From: Candidatus Hydrogenedentota bacterium
GTDB taxonomy: Bacteria > Hydrogenedentota > Hydrogenedentia > Hydrogenedentiales > GCA-2746185
Direction of reading: 5' to 3'
DNA length: 15,623 nt
Assembly (NCBI GenBank): GCA_012965445.1
Contig: DTSJ01000103.1
Location: 1 to 15,623 of the forward strand
Under the pieces are notes generated by a model. The model was not told where the DNA came from. It searched no databases and saw only the letters and a list, made by a program, of their open reading frames with translations. A program made the translations under genes and the position numbers. Positions 14,794-15,623 of this stretch are shown piece by piece. Numbering within the stretch: position 1 is the stretch's first letter; each line of letters opens with the position of its first letter.

Positions 14794-15623
14794 GCAAAGA
14801 GCCGAGAAAAAAAATTCCGGGACCTTTTTTAGCTGTAGGGGTCATCGCGATCATATGGATTGGGCTGGAAATCTGGCCTGTCCTGAACCGCGACGATGCG
14901 CAGACTTCCGAATCGACTTCGGTAAAAAGTATTCCTGTCATCTCCAGCGATTCCGAATACCTGTCCGCTGGCGGCGACTGGTCCACGTATCACGGCGGCC
15001 CGGCTCTTGCAGGAGTCGTAGAGGCTGCACTTCCTGACGCGCCGGAACTATTGTGGCGTTTCCAGGCGGATGCCGCGGTGTACTACGCGCCTGTGTCCAG
15101 CGAAGGCCGATTATTCTTCAGCACACTCAAAGGCGGCGTATTCGCGCTTGACTTCAACGGCAAGAAAATCTGGTCCGATCATTTTTTTCAAAAGCCGTAT
15201 CGCGATGGTCGGCCGAGAGTCGAACGCTTTGACGCTCCGATTTCGTGTTTCGGCGATACCGTACTTGTGGGCTCGATCCGCGGCCTCGTATATGCTTTTG
15301 ATACGGCAAGCGGCGAACAAAAGTGGACCTATGATATAGGCGGCGCGGTACTGGGTACGATCAACATGTACGACCCCTCAGACGCCCCCGGTGATGAAAC
15401 CGTTTTCATGATTGACCAAGGTGAAGGCATACTGCACAGCGTCGATCTTCAGACCGGTAAGGCCCTCTGGAAGACGGAAGGAATTGATCGCTGCGATGGA
15501 TCGCCGTCTATCAAAGACGGTGTAATCGTGTTCGGAAGTTGTGCAGCAGCACTGCATGTTTTCTCGGCAATAGACGGCAGCCTCGTAAAAAATATAGGCT
15601 TCGACGAGGATTCTCAGGTGGCC
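14790..15623 (+). CDS. membrane-anchored PQQ-like beta-propeller protein (3' partial)
   Basis: The frame opens at ATG 14790, overlaps the glycosyltransferase stop by four bases, and stays open for 278 codons to the window edge, so the C-terminus is missing. After a basic start (MSKEPRKK) comes one membrane segment (about residues 11-31), then a polar linker and the propeller, which begins at about residue 67 with GGDWSTYHGG, a loose version of the W-x-x-(F/W)-RG start of the other propellers here. Blade motifs include PELLWRF, GKKIW, GEQKWTY and GKALWKT. The N-in, C-out layout places the propeller outside the cytoplasm. Pairing with a glycosyltransferase hints at a shared role at the cell surface, but nothing in the sequence proves it. 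Confidence 0.82.
   Translation, partial: MSKEPRKKIPGPFLAVGVIAIIWIGLEIWPVLNRDDAQTSESTSVKSIPVISSDSEYLSAGGDWSTYHGGPALAGVVEAALPDAPELLWRFQADAAVYYAPVSSEGRLFFSTLKGGVFALDFNGKKIWSDHFFQKPYRDGRPRVERFDAPISCFGDTVLVGSIRGLVYAFDTASGEQKWTYDIGGAVLGTINMYDPSDAPGDETVFMIDQGEGILHSVDLQTGKALWKTEGIDRCDGSPSIKDGVIVFGSCAAALHVFSAIDGSLVKNIGFDEDSQVA

Noticed and set aside
2330..15623. Calling the propellers PQQ-dependent alcohol dehydrogenases
   Set aside because: The repeats match the PQQ-like fold, but no vicinal disulfide, calcium ligands or catalytic aspartate of the known enzymes could be placed.

Overview
The window most resembles an uncultured bacterium from the PVC superphylum or its neighbours (Hydrogenedentota, Lentisphaerota or Kiritimatiellota). 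This is inferred from gene style only. The pointers are a DUF1559-type prepilin-like protein with an H-x(n)-DG tail, several secreted PQQ-like beta-propellers beginning with a WPQ(W/F)RGP-type motif, and heavily fused NADH-dehydrogenase-like subunits. No RNA genes, insertion sequences or CRISPR arrays were seen, and no stretch over 300 bases lacks a gene.

Region 1 (1-8052, + strand) looks like one redox operon. It holds the end of an NHL-type propeller gene, a small Tat-like protein with four cysteines, a Tat-exported protein with four [4Fe-4S] sites (NapG-like) and a NapH/NosR-type membrane iron-sulfur protein. After a 90-base gap come a membrane-anchored PQQ-like propeller, a NuoE-NuoF fusion with two extra ferredoxin modules, and a NuoG/GltD-like flavoprotein that seems to lack its NAD(P)-binding domain. 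Starts and stops overlap at almost every junction. My reading is an NADH-linked flavin/iron-sulfur module in the cytoplasm encoded together with a quinone-linked iron-sulfur wire across the membrane. No terminal reductase, hydrogenase or c-type cytochrome is encoded here, so donor and acceptor are unknown.

Region 2 (8105-9064, + strand) is a lone prepilin-like gene, which converges on region 3 with only four bases between the stops.

Region 3 (9069-10651) is a small thiol/metalloid-type cassette. On the minus strand an ArsF-like thioredoxin-fold protein and an ArsG/CcdA-like membrane protein overlap by four bases. Divergent from them is a small helix-turn-helix protein whose tail carries four CC pairs.

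Region 4 (10664-15623) holds a minus-strand secreted propeller protein, a plus-strand secreted propeller protein, a GT4 glycosyltransferase and, overlapping it, the first 278 residues of a fourth, membrane-anchored propeller protein that runs off the window. Four PQQ-like propellers, plus an NHL-type one, in under 16 kb is a notable density.
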